Counted from the first letter of the stretch, positions 37,690 to 49,880 are shown. The stretch: 64,000 bases of DNA from Sphagnum magellanicum (GCA_021904315.1 CM038912.1:5047061-5111060); one strand, 5' to 3'. A program made the numbers and translations. The notes: a model not told the origin generated them from the sequence alone.

Positions 37690-38085
37690 CATTAAAGTTC
37701 CGAACCTGCCTACCTACTAATGGTATTGACTTTGTGCCTGGTATCAACACTGGTATCACCATTGGCAGAAGGAACCTACCAGTCTGGTATGAGCTGAGAC
37801 AATACCAGCCTTATACTAGTACCCACTTGGTAGGTACCAGTCTTGTACCAGTTTAATACCATTCTCAATACCAGGTATATATCTGGCTCAAGCCTCATAC
37901 CCGCCAAAAGTCAGTCTTTTAGAATAAAGTACCAAGTCCGAGTACCAGCCTGGTATGAAAGTTTAGATTAATAAAGTACCCAGTACCAGTTCCAGTCTGG
38001 TATGACAAAGGAAAACAAAATCCGATTCCAATACCAAGCTGGTAAGTGGTTATGTCCATAAGTTGATACCAGACCAACATTGATT
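37690..38085. repeat. TACCAG/CTGGTA palindrome-rich segment
   Basis: TACCAG and CTGGTA recur about twenty times in both orientations, often as TACCAGnnTGGTA pairs. This resembles the subterminal region of a hAT-type element. A possible right end (CAACATTG, 38073-38080 region) has no matching left end, so it is left as a repeat. Confidence 0.6.
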
Positions 38086-38415
38086 TAAAGTTTGAAGTTT
38101 AAACTTTAAAGCTCCACTCCCACAGACCAGCTTCACCTGACTGGCTGGACAAGATTAGAAGATTTCATGCAACTGTTGGAGGAAATTGCAGCCAGAATTC
38201 ACTTGAATTGCAATCTTGCTTGAATACACGAGCCTGGAAATCATCAAGAACCAAATTCCAACTCCCAAAAAATAACACTTGCAATCTGAATTTTGCATCC
38301 ATAAAGCAGGATCTCATAGCTTATGTAAATGCATTTTGCATTCAATTGTCTGAATTTGTTGAATTATGACAAGAGATTCTGTAGGCACACTATATGTGAT
38401 AAAGAGTGAAATAGA

Positions 38416-38442
38416 ATATATATATATATATACACACACACA
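38416..38442 (+). repeat. (AT)n(AC)n microsatellite
   Basis: An alternating AT run is followed directly by an AC run. Confidence 0.9.
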
Positions 38443-38606
38443 TAACTGATTAGAACTTAGAAGCGATCAGAAGGAAATAAAAATACTGCAAATTTGGGTT
38501 GGTGCAAATTGCTTTGTGTCATACTGAAGAGATGGCAAATTGAGATGTGGAGAGAGGCAACATACTGAAGGAGACTTGAAGAATAGTCACAACCTCCTTG
38601 TCAAGA

Positions 38607-38703
38607 ACAGAATTCCAAGCATGGAATATTTTGTCACATGGGTCAGGGTAGAAAGTTGGCTTCATGGTTCATGTGACAAAATATTCCATGCTTGGAATTC
38701 TGT
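38607..38703. repeat. perfect 34-bp stem, 29-base loop hairpin
   Basis: Bases 38607-38640 (starting ACAGAATTCCAAGCATGG) are the exact reverse complement of 38670-38703. There is no mismatch in 34 bp and a 29-base loop. The stem length fits a miRNA-type or siRNA-producing precursor, or a very recent small foldback element. The flanks show no clear target duplication. No coding frame explains the symmetry. Confidence 0.9.
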
Positions 38704-41700
38704 CACATTTTGCAAGTGCGGCCGGAGACAACGTTGTTCCTCAGTCCGAGGTTTAAGCTTGTGCATCCTGGGAGCTTGTTCTGAACTCCATCTCCTCGTG
38801 CTTTCATCCTCCTTGGTTTTCCTCAGCTGACCCCTGGCGGTACTTGACGCCCCACGGGAGCTGTCCTTCCCTAGTGTACACAGGAGTGGGCCTTCCCCAA
38901 TCTAAAGTATAAATGGTTTTAAAATTTGAATGGTGGAAGGTTTGCATGTGAATGGTGATGACCGTTTTTATATTGACAAGAGCATCTTCTGTGCAGGTAG
39001 GTGCTTTAAAATACAAAGAAAGAAACCTTGTAGTGATTTGTGTATGGTGATAGTAATTGATCTATTTTTCGAGCTATCTATTATGGAGGATGGAGGAGGG
39101 GTTGGAACAAACCTTGAAAGAATGAGTCAATTAGATGTAATAGATATTGGTTATTGGGAGGATCTGGCTAAGTGGTGGCTGGCTACAACCCAATAGCCGA
39201 TGTCTGGCATAATTGGCACTTGGGAGTGATTGTACCATCTCATTGGGAACTTTGCTGACTACTTGTTAAAACTCCTAAAGCAGTTGGAGAAATTTGTAGT
39301 TTATTCAGAGGGCACCTTATATTCATCAATTTCCCTCCTCAAAATTGGGAGGGATATTATGCCTACTCCTCAAGGATTGGAGGGAAATTATGCCTACTTA
39401 TAGGTGTAAGAACCCTCTCACTATTGAGGAGTAGACAGAACCCTCCCATTCATATGCCTCATGATTGACATAGGTTTGGTTCATGATAAATTTTGCCTCG
39501 TGCTTTATGATAGGTAAAGCTCATGGGTGGGGGACATTCCCAAAATACGGGACCAGACTTGGCTATCACCTCATCCTAGGCCCCTTATTTTGAGAATGCC
39601 CCCACCCTAGGGCTTTACCCTACATGTAAAGCACTGCCTAGATTTTTCCTTTGTATTTTCAGCTCCCTTACCTCCCTGAACAAACCTGTTTTTTGCAAGC
39701 AAGACCTTCTGCAGTGGAAAGTACCAGCCAGGCTGTATTGGGATCTTCTGACAAGCAGAAGGTACTAGCCAACCTGTCGCCATTTCTAAAAAATAAATTT
39801 TTTTTTACGAGAATGGTAATGGTACTAGGGCATCAAGTAATATGTCCCACAAGAAGTGGCAAATTGTCAGTTGCAAGCAAGTTCAACCTTCAATACACAT
39901 TTGAAATTGGTTGCTGGGCCCAATAATGAGTCTCAAATCTTTGCCCCCAAAGCATCAAAGCAAAAACACTTTTCTTTTCCACTATCACTTGCAATCAACA
40001 AGTCACAACAAGCCAACAAAAACCACAATTGACATCCATCACCCAAGAATATATATAATTTGATGAAACCCTATCGATCATAAATAAACCAAAGTGCCCC
40101 CAAGAAAAAAAAGATGGGGAAATACAAGGAACAAAATGGAAGGACCCACATCCAAGAAGGCAAAAGAACCACCTAAGAGGGCAAACCACAAGGGGAACAT
40201 CAAGTTCCCAAACCCCCTCCTATCGTGAGAAAGATATCAAATAAGGAAAGGGGGACAAACAGAGTACACATATCCCACTATCCTTCAGCAAAGGAACAGG
40301 GACTATGAGTAATTAATATTAGTTAGTGGTGTGGGACATCCAAAGTTCCAATACACATTTATGGGAAGATTTGAAAAATATGAAGGTCCTAAGGGATTTA
40401 GCTTTTAGTAAATAAATTCTATGCTTGAAAAAAACAGTTACTTTTGAAAGATGTGTAGCTTTTTCATGTATAATCATATTTTTAACAAGAGGAGGCTTAG
40501 AAGATAAAACATTATGTACAATTGTCAACCACTTTGATGGCTTGTAAACATTATAAATATCTTGTCTTAAGACAAAATGAGGGCATTGTGCCCAAATTTA
40601 CTAGTAAATACAGCCATTAAGAGGTTGCACTCAAGAAGGTGAAGGTACTAGTGTAGGTGTTGGTTTTCCATAGCTGGATATCTATTGGAAGGTCATGGCT
40701 ATTAGATGATTATGGGTTTGTAGTTGAAAAATAATCCATGGTTAAGAAGAAATTTGTGCCCTTATGTGCATGATACACCCTATAACAACAGCTCTATTGG
40801 TGATAGGAAAACAATTCTCAGATCAAAATTTGAATGAAATTTTTGCATCACAATGGCATGGAAAGGGATTTGTTTCAATGTTGGTATCGTATATAAGGTT
40901 TTGACAAATATTCAGGAATGGGCTTAAGTTTGTAGAATTGGAACCAATTGGTATCATTTTATGAAAAATTTGGGACATACTTTGGTTTGTTGTTTACTTC
41001 CATCAATGCTATCATTGTGCTTGTTCATACCCATAACTTTCTTCTTTTCGAGAGAGTTCTATTCATATATATTGTGTGTGATTTTTATTGGGCTTTTGTG
41101 TATCTATATGTCAAGATTAATATAACTCTACAAAATTCAAGCTTTGCATTTTGTGTTGTTCATGAGTGGTAAGAATTTTGTGTCACCATGAGCTCTGCAA
41201 TAACAACGCCAGTTTGTACACTATAGACAAACACCACTTCTTGGGACATGATTCAGAATAGCCTACCCTTCTTTCTTCTTTTTCAATATTACCATTTTTC
41301 TTGTGTTCAAATGGCTCTTTGTTGAGTTTTTTTTTTCCTCATTTTAGATAGAATCTTGATGTCAATATTTGATACCCATATGCATATTTCATACGAGTTG
41401 GTGTGAGGTTATTATTTATTCATGTTCATACCTAATAAATCTTAAATCTCAAAACATGTAGGTTGTTATATAGAACAGCTTAATATGTCTATTTGAAATA
41501 TATTTGAATACTCATGTTCTTGCACAATGTCCAAATTGAAGAAGACCTTATACCAATACCCAATTGGTATGTTAAAATGGACTTGCCCACCGAACACTAG
41601 GTTGCTCCTATAAACCCAGCACTAGTTGGTGGGGTTTTCAAATATTCATGAAAAGGAAAATGATTGCTTTTAGTTCACCAACCATAATTGATTGGTCCCA

Positions 41701-43229
41701 CTTTTAATAATCTCCAAGGTTATATTGTTTCCATATCCAAGTTCATGGGTGGGCATGGGGGAACAATTAACACTAGATTTTGGATGCCCTATTTTGGTGT
41801 GGTGGTCGTTTTCCAACAACTAATGGAACTCCTCTAAGTAAGGATAGGGGGCTATGGATGAACTAGCACTTACTACATTGGTACCAGGGTAAAAACATCC
41901 AAATTATTTTTTTAATTTATGAACATTATATATATATAGTCTTAATAGAAAATCAAGGTCTTTAAGAAATTTAAATATAACCAATAAAGGCTTCCCTCAA
42001 GTAGGTGAAGATATTTGTGTTGCTAATTCACTGTAGCCAAATTTATTTGAAGGTTGTAGTTGTTCAATGAACATTGATTATATAATTAATGAAAACATTC
42101 CACCGATCAATATAACCAACCAATTCAAGCTAGTTACTAGACATAACTAGCTTCAAAGGTTGTGAAGATGATGGACTCCTTATTTTTGTTGATTTTATTG
42201 GTCATTTTTTTGCACGTGGATAAAATTATCTCCAAGTTATGGATGTAAAATGATAATTGGATATGGAATATAGCTCTAAAGTAGATGTCCAATGAAGAGG
42301 AGAAGCATCATCAAGATGGCCCTTAACGCTTGTTGCGGACTTGGTTTAGGGTTTCAACGTGGGTTACCAAAAATAGCCTCTTGCCAATTACCATACATAA
42401 CCTATTGTTATCAAAACCAAGATGACATGCTATACTAAGTTAATTGAACAACCAAATATGTCAATTTATAGCATAGTGCATTTATAAATTTTGTGCATAT
42501 TTGTCATCATTTTTATCACTTGAGCTCCATGTTTTTTCATCAATTGATTTTGTTAAAATTAAGTTCCATTTGAATAAAAATATTGGATACCATTGCATGC
42601 AACTTGAATTGAAAAGAAATGAGATGCACATGAAAAATTGAAAAATTGTTCATTTGAAAAAGAAAAAGAAAAAAGCTTAGAAAAGATGTAGAATTGAAAA
42701 TGCACCTTTTTATTCCTTTTTACTTGGGAATTGGTTAAATAGATTCTAGTTTGGACCTGTTTAAAAGACAACTTATGAAACTTGCAATTGTCCTATCTAA
42801 ATCAATTTTGATGAATCATCATTGCCAAAATTAATGCAAATTTTGAAATGGAGTATGATTAACATTACTTTCATCCATCAAGAAAACATTATGATATTTT
42901 CATCCAAAAAACAACACGGTTATGAAAAACTAAGGCCTGTGAAAGCAAATGAGTGATAGTAATAGGTTGGTAATAAAAATGAAGGTTCTAGGTTATTGTT
43001 TATAATTAGTGAATTGATGGTCAACTACTAATTAGGCCGTTGTGATTCTCACAATTATTGATTATCAATTTGCAAGGGAATCGTTAAATACTTTCTAATG
43101 ATCTCTTTTCAAGTGTCATAATAATGTTAGAGAAGGAGAAAAAGATGTATGGCACCTCATGCTAATGCCTCTTAGTTCTCCCAAATGGTTTGATTATTGT
43201 AAGCCTATTTAGAATTGTGTAGACCAAGC
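38704..43229. other. no gene assigned; mixed DNA with old repeats
   Basis: The part 38.70-38.90 kb is GC-richer. The 88-codon plus frame at 38930-39196 has no recognised domain. Three related segments lie at 40630-40700, 42005-42060 and 44490-44550 (AGGTGAAGGTACTAGTGTAG type). The rest is AT-rich without a supportable exon. Confidence 0.5.
39514..39618. repeat. imperfect hairpin, arms about 38 bp
   Basis: GTAAAGCTCATGGGTGGGGG and the following CATTCCCAAAATACGGG pair with the reverse complement of 39581-39618 with a few mismatches. The loop is about 30 bases. It looks like a small foldback element. Confidence 0.75.
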
Positions 43230-43750
43230 TCATTGTGCAAAAATGTGGGATTCTACATAAGATACAAAAAGACAAGCTCGCATAAAACCGTGCTGCAATT
43301 CTAAATTGGGTGCCCAAAAAAAAAAGCCCATATAAAACTGTGCAATTTTGCATAGTGCACAAAAAGACAAGTCATGCAAAACCACACGATTTTACACAAG
43401 GTGCAAAAAGACAAGCTCATGTGGAAATGTGTGATTGTACACAAGGCGCAAAAAGACAAGCTCATGTGGAACTGTGTAATTCTACACAAGATGCAAAAAG
43501 ACAAGTTCATATAAAACCATGCTGCCATTTAGCATCTTGCATTTTACATCGGGCACAAAAAAAGAAACTTGTACAAAACCTTGCTATGTAGAGTGCTATC
43601 ACTCTACATAGAGTGCAAAAATAAACAAGCTCATATAAAACCGTGCAATTTTGCATTAGGGCACAATAAGACATACAAAACAAGCAAAACAAAAAGACAA
43701 AGCTCATGGAAATCCGCTTTAGGGCACAAAAAAACAAGCCAAAACACAGC
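43230..43750. repeat. 45-bp minisatellite, degenerate at the edges
   Basis: CAAAAAGACAAG recurs at 43265, 43360, 43404, 43449 and 43494. The last three are exactly 44-45 bp apart and the first gap is about two units. Degenerate copies continue to about 43750. A perfect small palindrome-like pair (TATGTAGAGTG/CACTCTACATA) lies near 43600. Because 45 is divisible by three, frames stay open on both strands (15-residue repeats such as QGAKRQAHVE on plus). I see no sign that it is translated. Confidence 0.85.
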
Positions 43751-43921
43751 TCGTTAGGAGTGTCTAGCGTCTCGCGTTTGCAGCAACTTTTACGAAGTAT
43801 ATCCATAGCTAGGACCGGACCGTAGGCAGTGAAGAAGAAGAAGAAAACTGAGGCACCCTTGTGTGCAAGATACCGTTTGTAAGTAAGTACTTAACGCAAA
43901 AACTTGAGACAAAATCCCGCA

Positions 43922-44054
43922 ATGTTAGCCGCTCCTTGTTACGTAACGCGACCACCACAGCAGGCCTGCCGCCTCCTGCATTATCGGCTCTTGCGATGGC
44001 CGGACCTTCTTTTGCCTTTTTCTGACCATCTCTCGACTTCTGCTGCGCTTACAG
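43922..44054 (+). CDS. candidate first exon with transit-peptide-like N-terminus
   Basis: An ATG at 43922 opens a frame of 44 codons plus one base, ending at a good donor (ACAG|GTATAA). The peptide starts MLAAPCYVTRPPQQACRLLH and goes on with arginines, leucines, serines and very few acidic residues, as organelle-targeting peptides do. It lies in a CG-rich island. No downstream exon could be attached with confidence, so function is unknown. A gene starting here could continue into the poorly understood 45-47 kb region. Confidence 0.3.
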
Positions 44055-44152
44055 GTATAATTGTCGCTCCCCTAAATTTGGCCTCCATTCAGCTCAGTCA
44101 AGTACCTGACAATCAAACAAGTCATGTGCCTCATGTGGATTAATTGTTTTGT

Positions 44153-44168
44153 GGGGGGGGGGGGGGGG
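44153..44168 (+). repeat. 16-base G run
   Basis: A homopolymer followed by T and GGGG. It is likely unstable and may be a remnant of a transposon end like that at 18.0 kb. Confidence 0.9.
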
Positions 44169-44740
44169 TGGGGATCTTCTTCTCCATCTGCTGATTTTGT
44201 TGCCTCTGCCCATTGGGAAAAGATGACCTCGGTCAAGGTCTCTGAGCTCAAATCTAACTTTATTTGGGCTTAATATGGTCACTAATTATGGTGCATTCAC
44301 ACACTTGATGTTAAGTTAGTGTTAAATGAAAATCTAGGTGGCATCCTAGTTGGCACCCAATGTTAAATAAGTGATATCTTAACGTTCAGTGAATGTTAGC
44401 TTAACATAAAATCTTCATGGCATGGTGGTAGTGGATTCAGCACATGAGTCCCAAACACCAAATGTGAATGCACTTTAAGAGGCCTCACTTGTGGAGGTGA
44501 AGGTACCAACATGGGTGCTGGTTCATCCGATGGGCTTTCCCTTCATCCCTAAAATGGTAACTTGTTGCCAACTCACTTATAGTGATCGGCATCCCATTAC
44601 TAGTTAGCTAGTGTTCACAAGCTCTTAAGTCACTCAAAGCAATGTGTCAGGTGAATAAGTGTAGGGTAAGGACCATCATAGGCCGGGTATTGGGAAACTG
44701 CACTAAACCCATGTTGGGTATCAGCACGGTTCTTAAGGTT

Positions 44741-44981
44741 CATGTCCTTGGTTATGAAAAAATCCAATGTGTACTCGGTTTTTGACGTGTTGAGTCGGTT
44801 CTCAAGTTTTTGAAAACATCAAATAAATGACCCAGAAAACTGTCAATTCTTGTGATGGTTCCTTGAGTTGTTTGAAATAACTGAAATTGGTGGTTCTTTG
44901 ATTTTTATTTTTTTTCAAATACCCATAACTGACGGTTCTTTGATTCGGAAAAAGTTAAAACCAGGACAAACATCAACACTG
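44741..44981. mobile_element. possible short hAT-like MITE
   Basis: The right end is CATCAACACTG, flanked by TTAAGGGC. The left end is CATGTCCTTGG, flanked by TTAAGGTT (6 of 8 match). GGTTCTTTGATT appears twice inside, like subterminal repeats. The ends themselves match poorly, so this is tentative. Confidence 0.3.
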
Positions 44982-47900
44982 TTAAGGGCTGGGAATGTGG
45001 GCCCTACACAAGGCTGAGCAAGAGATCCAAATTCCCAGAACAGCCCTCTTCCAGGTCCTAACTTGGAGTACAAGTAGAATTTTGCTTTCAAAAACAGACG
45101 GCCGTTATTCATTTGAGAGGAGAGAAGGCATGGTTTGGTGTAAGATTCATTTTGATGAATCTTTGGGGGAAGGAGATGAAAAAAATGCGGGGATATGGGG
45201 ATAGTCTTCTTGTACAAGAAAGGATATGAGATTGTTGTAACGTTTCCGTTCATCACTTTTTATCCCATATCCATTTTGCACAGTTCCAATCTCATAAACT
45301 ATATAAGCAAGCCAAAAGAAAGTCTGCACACAACCATTATTGGAAATATTTTTCACTCAAGCACTTCAAATGTCCAAAGTTTGAAGGAGAAGAACATGGG
45401 AGAGGGAAGCTAGAAGCAACAACCCCAAGACCTAATCCTAGTACCTTAATGCTACCTACCCTACCTATCCCTAAGACTCAAATCTTTGTAAGTGTGCCTA
45501 AGAACCAGTGGCCTGGTTCTAGACTGGGTCTTCACACCACCTCCTAAACTGTAGGGCCCATTCCTATGGTAAGTTTTTGTCCTCTAAAACTACCAAGACA
45601 GGTGGTTTTTTCTTTGGCAAAATTTCGCCAAATTTTGACCTGAAAAATATGATTTCAACCTATACAAAGGATTTTTAATGGAAAATTTTCCAAATTTTCA
45701 GATTTTTATGATAAGTTGCAGTAGGTAGTCAAAAATATAGAAGGATTCTGGGTTTTATCTACTTTCATATCTATTATGTAACCAAATCTGGCTAAAGCCT
45801 CTTATGGTTGATCGCTATTTCAGCAACATCACAAAATTGAAAAAAAACCATTTGTACTGGATTTCCATTTTGCCTCATTTGCCAAACTTGCCTTAGAAAA
45901 GGATTAAAGAACATTCAGAGATACTGGGCTAGGATTCCCATGATTGATCTATGAGAAGTATATACAATTTATCCTTTAAAGAAAAAATTAATGAGTCACC
46001 CAAATCCTCTATGAGTTCAGAAATGACAACAAATAGTCATAATTCTATGCACTCCAAACTTAGGATTAGGGTTGCCTCTATGAAAAGACAATGAATGATT
46101 TAAAGGTAAAATGAGAATGCTTTGAACTACTAGTAATGGTCTTACTTTTGCTTTTGAATTTAATGACTTCTGAGGCTTGAGGGTGGATGTGACAGGATGT
46201 TAAACAACACCCAACAAAGTCTGAGAGTCTCAATGTGGTGTCCTGAATGGTTCTTCTGCACAGTTGGATTGATGTTGGCAAAAGAAGTACTTAAATTGAA
46301 ATTGAGGATTGGATTCATGTTGTTGAAAAAGTACGTAAATTGAAACCAAGACAATCTCAATCAAAAGCAATCAGAACCAAGCTGTTTGTTTAATCTTGAT
46401 CCTTTAGATTTGTGGTCCTTTGAAAGGAGCAAGACATGCAGAATCAATTTACTTTTCTTAGCAGTACATGTCTTTTCATGGTGTGCACAACATGCATGTG
46501 CAAAACCATGCAGGGTGCTTCACTGACACCCACAAACTTTGTAAGGGAGTATTTAACATCCCCTCTGGGTGTCCCCAACCTCCTTTGCCGCATATTATTC
46601 AGCAGCAAGTAGAAGATAGTGTGATCATACAATCACATGAAGATTGTAACAATTGGAAACTAAACACTGAAAGCCCAAGGAAAACATATCAATTCAGTCA
46701 TAACTAGTACCACTGGCAGCTAGCTGAATGCATGGTATTGCCATCACTTACATCAATGAATAACATGCACCATATGGCCTACCAAGTTTGACAAACGAGT
46801 AGATTTGAGGTGGCTGCTCCAAGAGCTGAAAAGGCTGAGAATCTATGGTAGAAAATGGGTGCAATTCTGTGTCTTACAGCACATTCTTTTGTACGTTACA
46901 TCATACCACAAGTCAGTTGAGGTGTGGAACAGAAACAAGAGAAAATTTCTGGCTCAAAAACTATGTTTTCTTTTTCAAGTTTCTCTAAGAATTGTTTACA
47001 AAACAGTGAAAATTTGCAACCCAAAAAAATCACAAACTAAGGACCAATGTGAACAATACAGTAAAATAATACTCAAGGTTTCTTCTTTATGGTGTTAGCT
47101 TCACAAATTATGATTTTTTCATCCAGTGGTTAATAGTGGGTTGAGTGATTTTACCATTGACCATCACCATCATCATCAGCACACAATGCTAAAAGACCAA
47201 AAAAAAAACACTAAAATTGGGTGCATTCAAATTTGCAAAGTTCTGAAAAAGGGAAGAAAATTGGATGAAAGCCTGATGAAAGCCCCTGCCAAGGATGTTG
47301 ACATAAGTAAACCATTCACTGATTGACTTATTATTATCCAAAAAATATTCTAAGTGCTCAACAAATTTGCTGCATGAATTGAATTTTTCAGGGACAATTA
47401 TTGCAGTTAAAATTTGTTACTACTCTTTTGGAAGTCCATTTTAATTGTCACATGGTTCATTTTTTCTTTGCTTGTCAAAAAAGAGGTTTATTTTATTTTA
47501 TTTTTTAAAAAGAGATTTGAAGTGCATTTTCTTGTGAAAAATAAATGTATATGATATTATTGTCAGAATTCTCACAAACCCAATTAATATTTCTTTGCAC
47601 AAAAAATAGACCATGATCCAGAATCTGGGAATGTTCAGAACTAGTACTAGTTTCCTCAGAACTGACTCAAAACTCTTCCAAGCAGGCTACTAGGCATGAA
47701 CAAATTCCTGCTGAAAATAGCAAAGGTACTTAATAATTATTATTGTTTTTCCAATTAATTTTAGCAGTAAAAATAATTGAATTTACAATTTTGTACTATC
47801 CTAATAATGAAGCTAAATATTTTCTTTCAGATTTTCAGTATTATTCAGAATTTTTGGCAATTTCAAAATTAATTAATTAATGCCTAACCCCAGCCTAGGT

Positions 47901-48231
47901 ACTAAGGTAGTTAAGTTGTTATTTTTGTGTTGGACACTACCACCTATTGGGAACAAAAGCCCTAAACCCAAAAGAAATATTAAATTCTCCCCTTTGAATT
48001 TTTTTTAAAAAAGGAAAAAAAAGAGTGAGCCAGTTCTATACATACAGGCTCACCTCATTGGATGCAAATTAGAAAATAATATTTTCCTAACTATGGTCAG
48101 CACCCCCGCCCTTTTTGGTCCTAAGCTGGTGGTACTAACCACAATCTTTGGTTTGGGGTTCACCTATTGGATGAGAACACTTCAATCTATTGGAATCAAA
48201 GATTTGGTAACTACTTATATTGATTGTAACA
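44982..48231. other. no gene assigned; unique-looking and repeat DNA
   Basis: The part 46.4-47.3 kb has mixed composition, but its 60-97-codon frames have no recognised domain and no clear splice chain. 45.6-45.9 kb belongs to a foldback family (see separate entry). The rest is AT-rich. Confidence 0.45.
45605..45900 (+). repeat. foldback family, copy A
   Basis: It begins near GGCAAAATTTCGCCAAA and continues through CTGAAAAATATGATTTC, ACCAAATCTGGCTAAA and CAACATCACAAAATTG. The same order appears, reversed, at 49480-49780, and part of it in plus orientation at 49100-49190. Confidence 0.7.
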
Positions 48232-48644
48232 TACCTCACCCTGAGGTCAGTTTTGTCATTAAATAATCCTCAAAATTAGTGAAATGGAAATTTTGTAAAA
48301 ATATGAAACTGACATGTTGAAATATATATAATTTCAAAAAAATTAAATGATTTTTTTTTTAAAAAATAATTATTCATTTCATCAATGTGGAAACTGACCC
48401 GAGGCTATGGTACTATGGGGCAGGCAAGCAACTGCCCAATATGCTGGGTAAGGTGCCCTTTGTGAGCCCGTTCCATTACGTTCACATCTTTGGTGAATGC
48501 TTATGGCAAGCCATGAAATGACTAAGGTAATGAGAAGGGAATAACATCGCAACATCATCACTAAACAAACTTGAAAACAAAACTTGAGAACCTTTTTTTG
48601 TAATACATAATCTTCTTCTGCTTTGAAGTTTAAATACCATGGTA

Positions 48645-48830
48645 CCTTGGCGGCGTTGGCACAAATTATATTATTTTTAGAAACATTAAAATTTTCAAAT
48701 ATATATATATATATATATAATAAATGTTTTTTTAAGGAAATTTTTATTTTTTAAAAGTGTTCTGGATTTTTTTAATGGAATATTTTAAATTAATTAATTA
48801 TTTTACAAACATGTGTCAAAGCCACCAAGG
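48645..48830. repeat. foldback segment with 19-bp arms
   Basis: CCTTGGCGGCGTTGGCACA (48645-48663) pairs with 48812-48830 with three mismatches. An (AT)n run (48699-48719) lies inside. It is nested in the 2.16-kb element. Confidence 0.7.
48699..48719 (+). repeat. (AT)n microsatellite
   Basis: Alternating AT, about ten units. Confidence 0.9.
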
Positions 48831-49099
48831 CACTAAGGTAGTGTAATCTTCTACCCCTACAAGATCACAAAGTATAAGTTCTTTTTTTTGTCCCACACAG
48901 AAAGAAAGAGGATATTGTGTGGGAGAGCAGAGTTTTCTTTTGCTTGGCCTTATTAGAACAGGCTGAGCCAGGGGTTTTTTTGTTTTTTTTTAAATTGGCT
49001 AAATTTAGCCAGTTGGTGAATTCTTTTATTCCAAAATGGATTAGATTTTTACATTTATATGGATGAAATATGCGTTTTTAAAAAAAAATGGATTAAATT

Positions 49100-49880
49100 T
49101 TTTTTTAATTTTTCATATTCTGTTTATAGCCAAATTTGGCTAAACTCTCACATGCTTGTCATTACTTCAGCAGCCAGCTACATCACTAAAATGAATTTAA
49201 TCACTAAAAAAATATTGATGTGCATTGTCAACAGCTATTTGTAAGAGAACCCTATTTTTTTTTTCCCAAAAAAAGAAAAAAAATGCAGTGAAAGCAAGAA
49301 GATGAATTAGGTTCATGATTTGTTTTGGACAAATTGCGTCATTTTCTTGACAAAAAATTGGGAAAAATTGGGAGAAAATGTCTTTTTTACGATGCTGATT
49401 TTTAGAAAAAAATTTGCAATTTCTCTCGTACATATTACAAAAAAGAAAAAGAAATGCTACTTGGATGTTGGTTCACTTTTTTCTATTTGCAATTTTGTGA
49501 TGCACCCAAAGAAAATTTAGCCAAATTTGGCTATAAACCCGACATGAAAGTGTTTTGAAAACTATGGATCTTTCTATATATATATATATATATATTCTTG
49601 GCTACTTATTGGAACTTCTCATTAAAAATCTGGCGAAATGAAATATGGGAAAAACATTTCTCAACATCTGGCGAATGTGGGCCAAATTTTTCATGAAAAA
49701 TCCATAGTATAGGTAGAAATCATATATTTTTCAGCTCAGAAGTTGGCAAAATTATCTTTTTCCTTGGAAATGTGGCGATTTCTGGAGAAATTCTCAAAAA
49801 AAAGGGTTCCCTTCAGCATGTTGTTGCTTAGGACTTTTTCTTTAATAAAATGGCGAATTTGGCAAAGAATTATCGCCACA
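49100..49880. repeat. foldback family, copies B (+) and C (-)
   Basis: Copy B near 49100-49190 shows GCCAAATTTGGCTAAA and CAGCCAGCTACATCAC in plus orientation. Copy C (about 49480-49880) is reversed and carries TTTAGCCAAATTTGGC, GAAATCATATATTTTTCAG and several GGCGAA words. Together they form a converging inverted repeat related to 45.6 kb. A (TA)n run sits at 49575-49595. Confidence 0.65.

Larger units (their letters stand above)
43740..44250 (+). promoter_or_regulatory. CG-rich island, probable transcription start region
   Basis: CG density rises sharply next to the minisatellite (TCTCGCG, ACGTAACGCGACC and others) in a CG-poor window. It contains a candidate first exon and a purine tract (GAAGAAGAAGAAG). 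Direction is taken from that exon. Confidence 0.4.
40630..44550 (+). repeat. dispersed repeat, three members
   Basis: The members are 40630-40700, 42005-42060 and 44490-44550. Each has a segment like AGGTGAAGGTACnAnnnTGGGTGnTGGTT followed by a TATTGGAAGG or similar segment. Divergence is high, and the span given includes the unrelated DNA between them. Confidence 0.5.

Noticed and set aside
43310-43591. 93-codon plus frame with 15-residue repeats as a repeat protein
   Set aside because: The frame is open on both strands because the 45-bp unit is a multiple of three. No start context or flanking coding sequence was seen.
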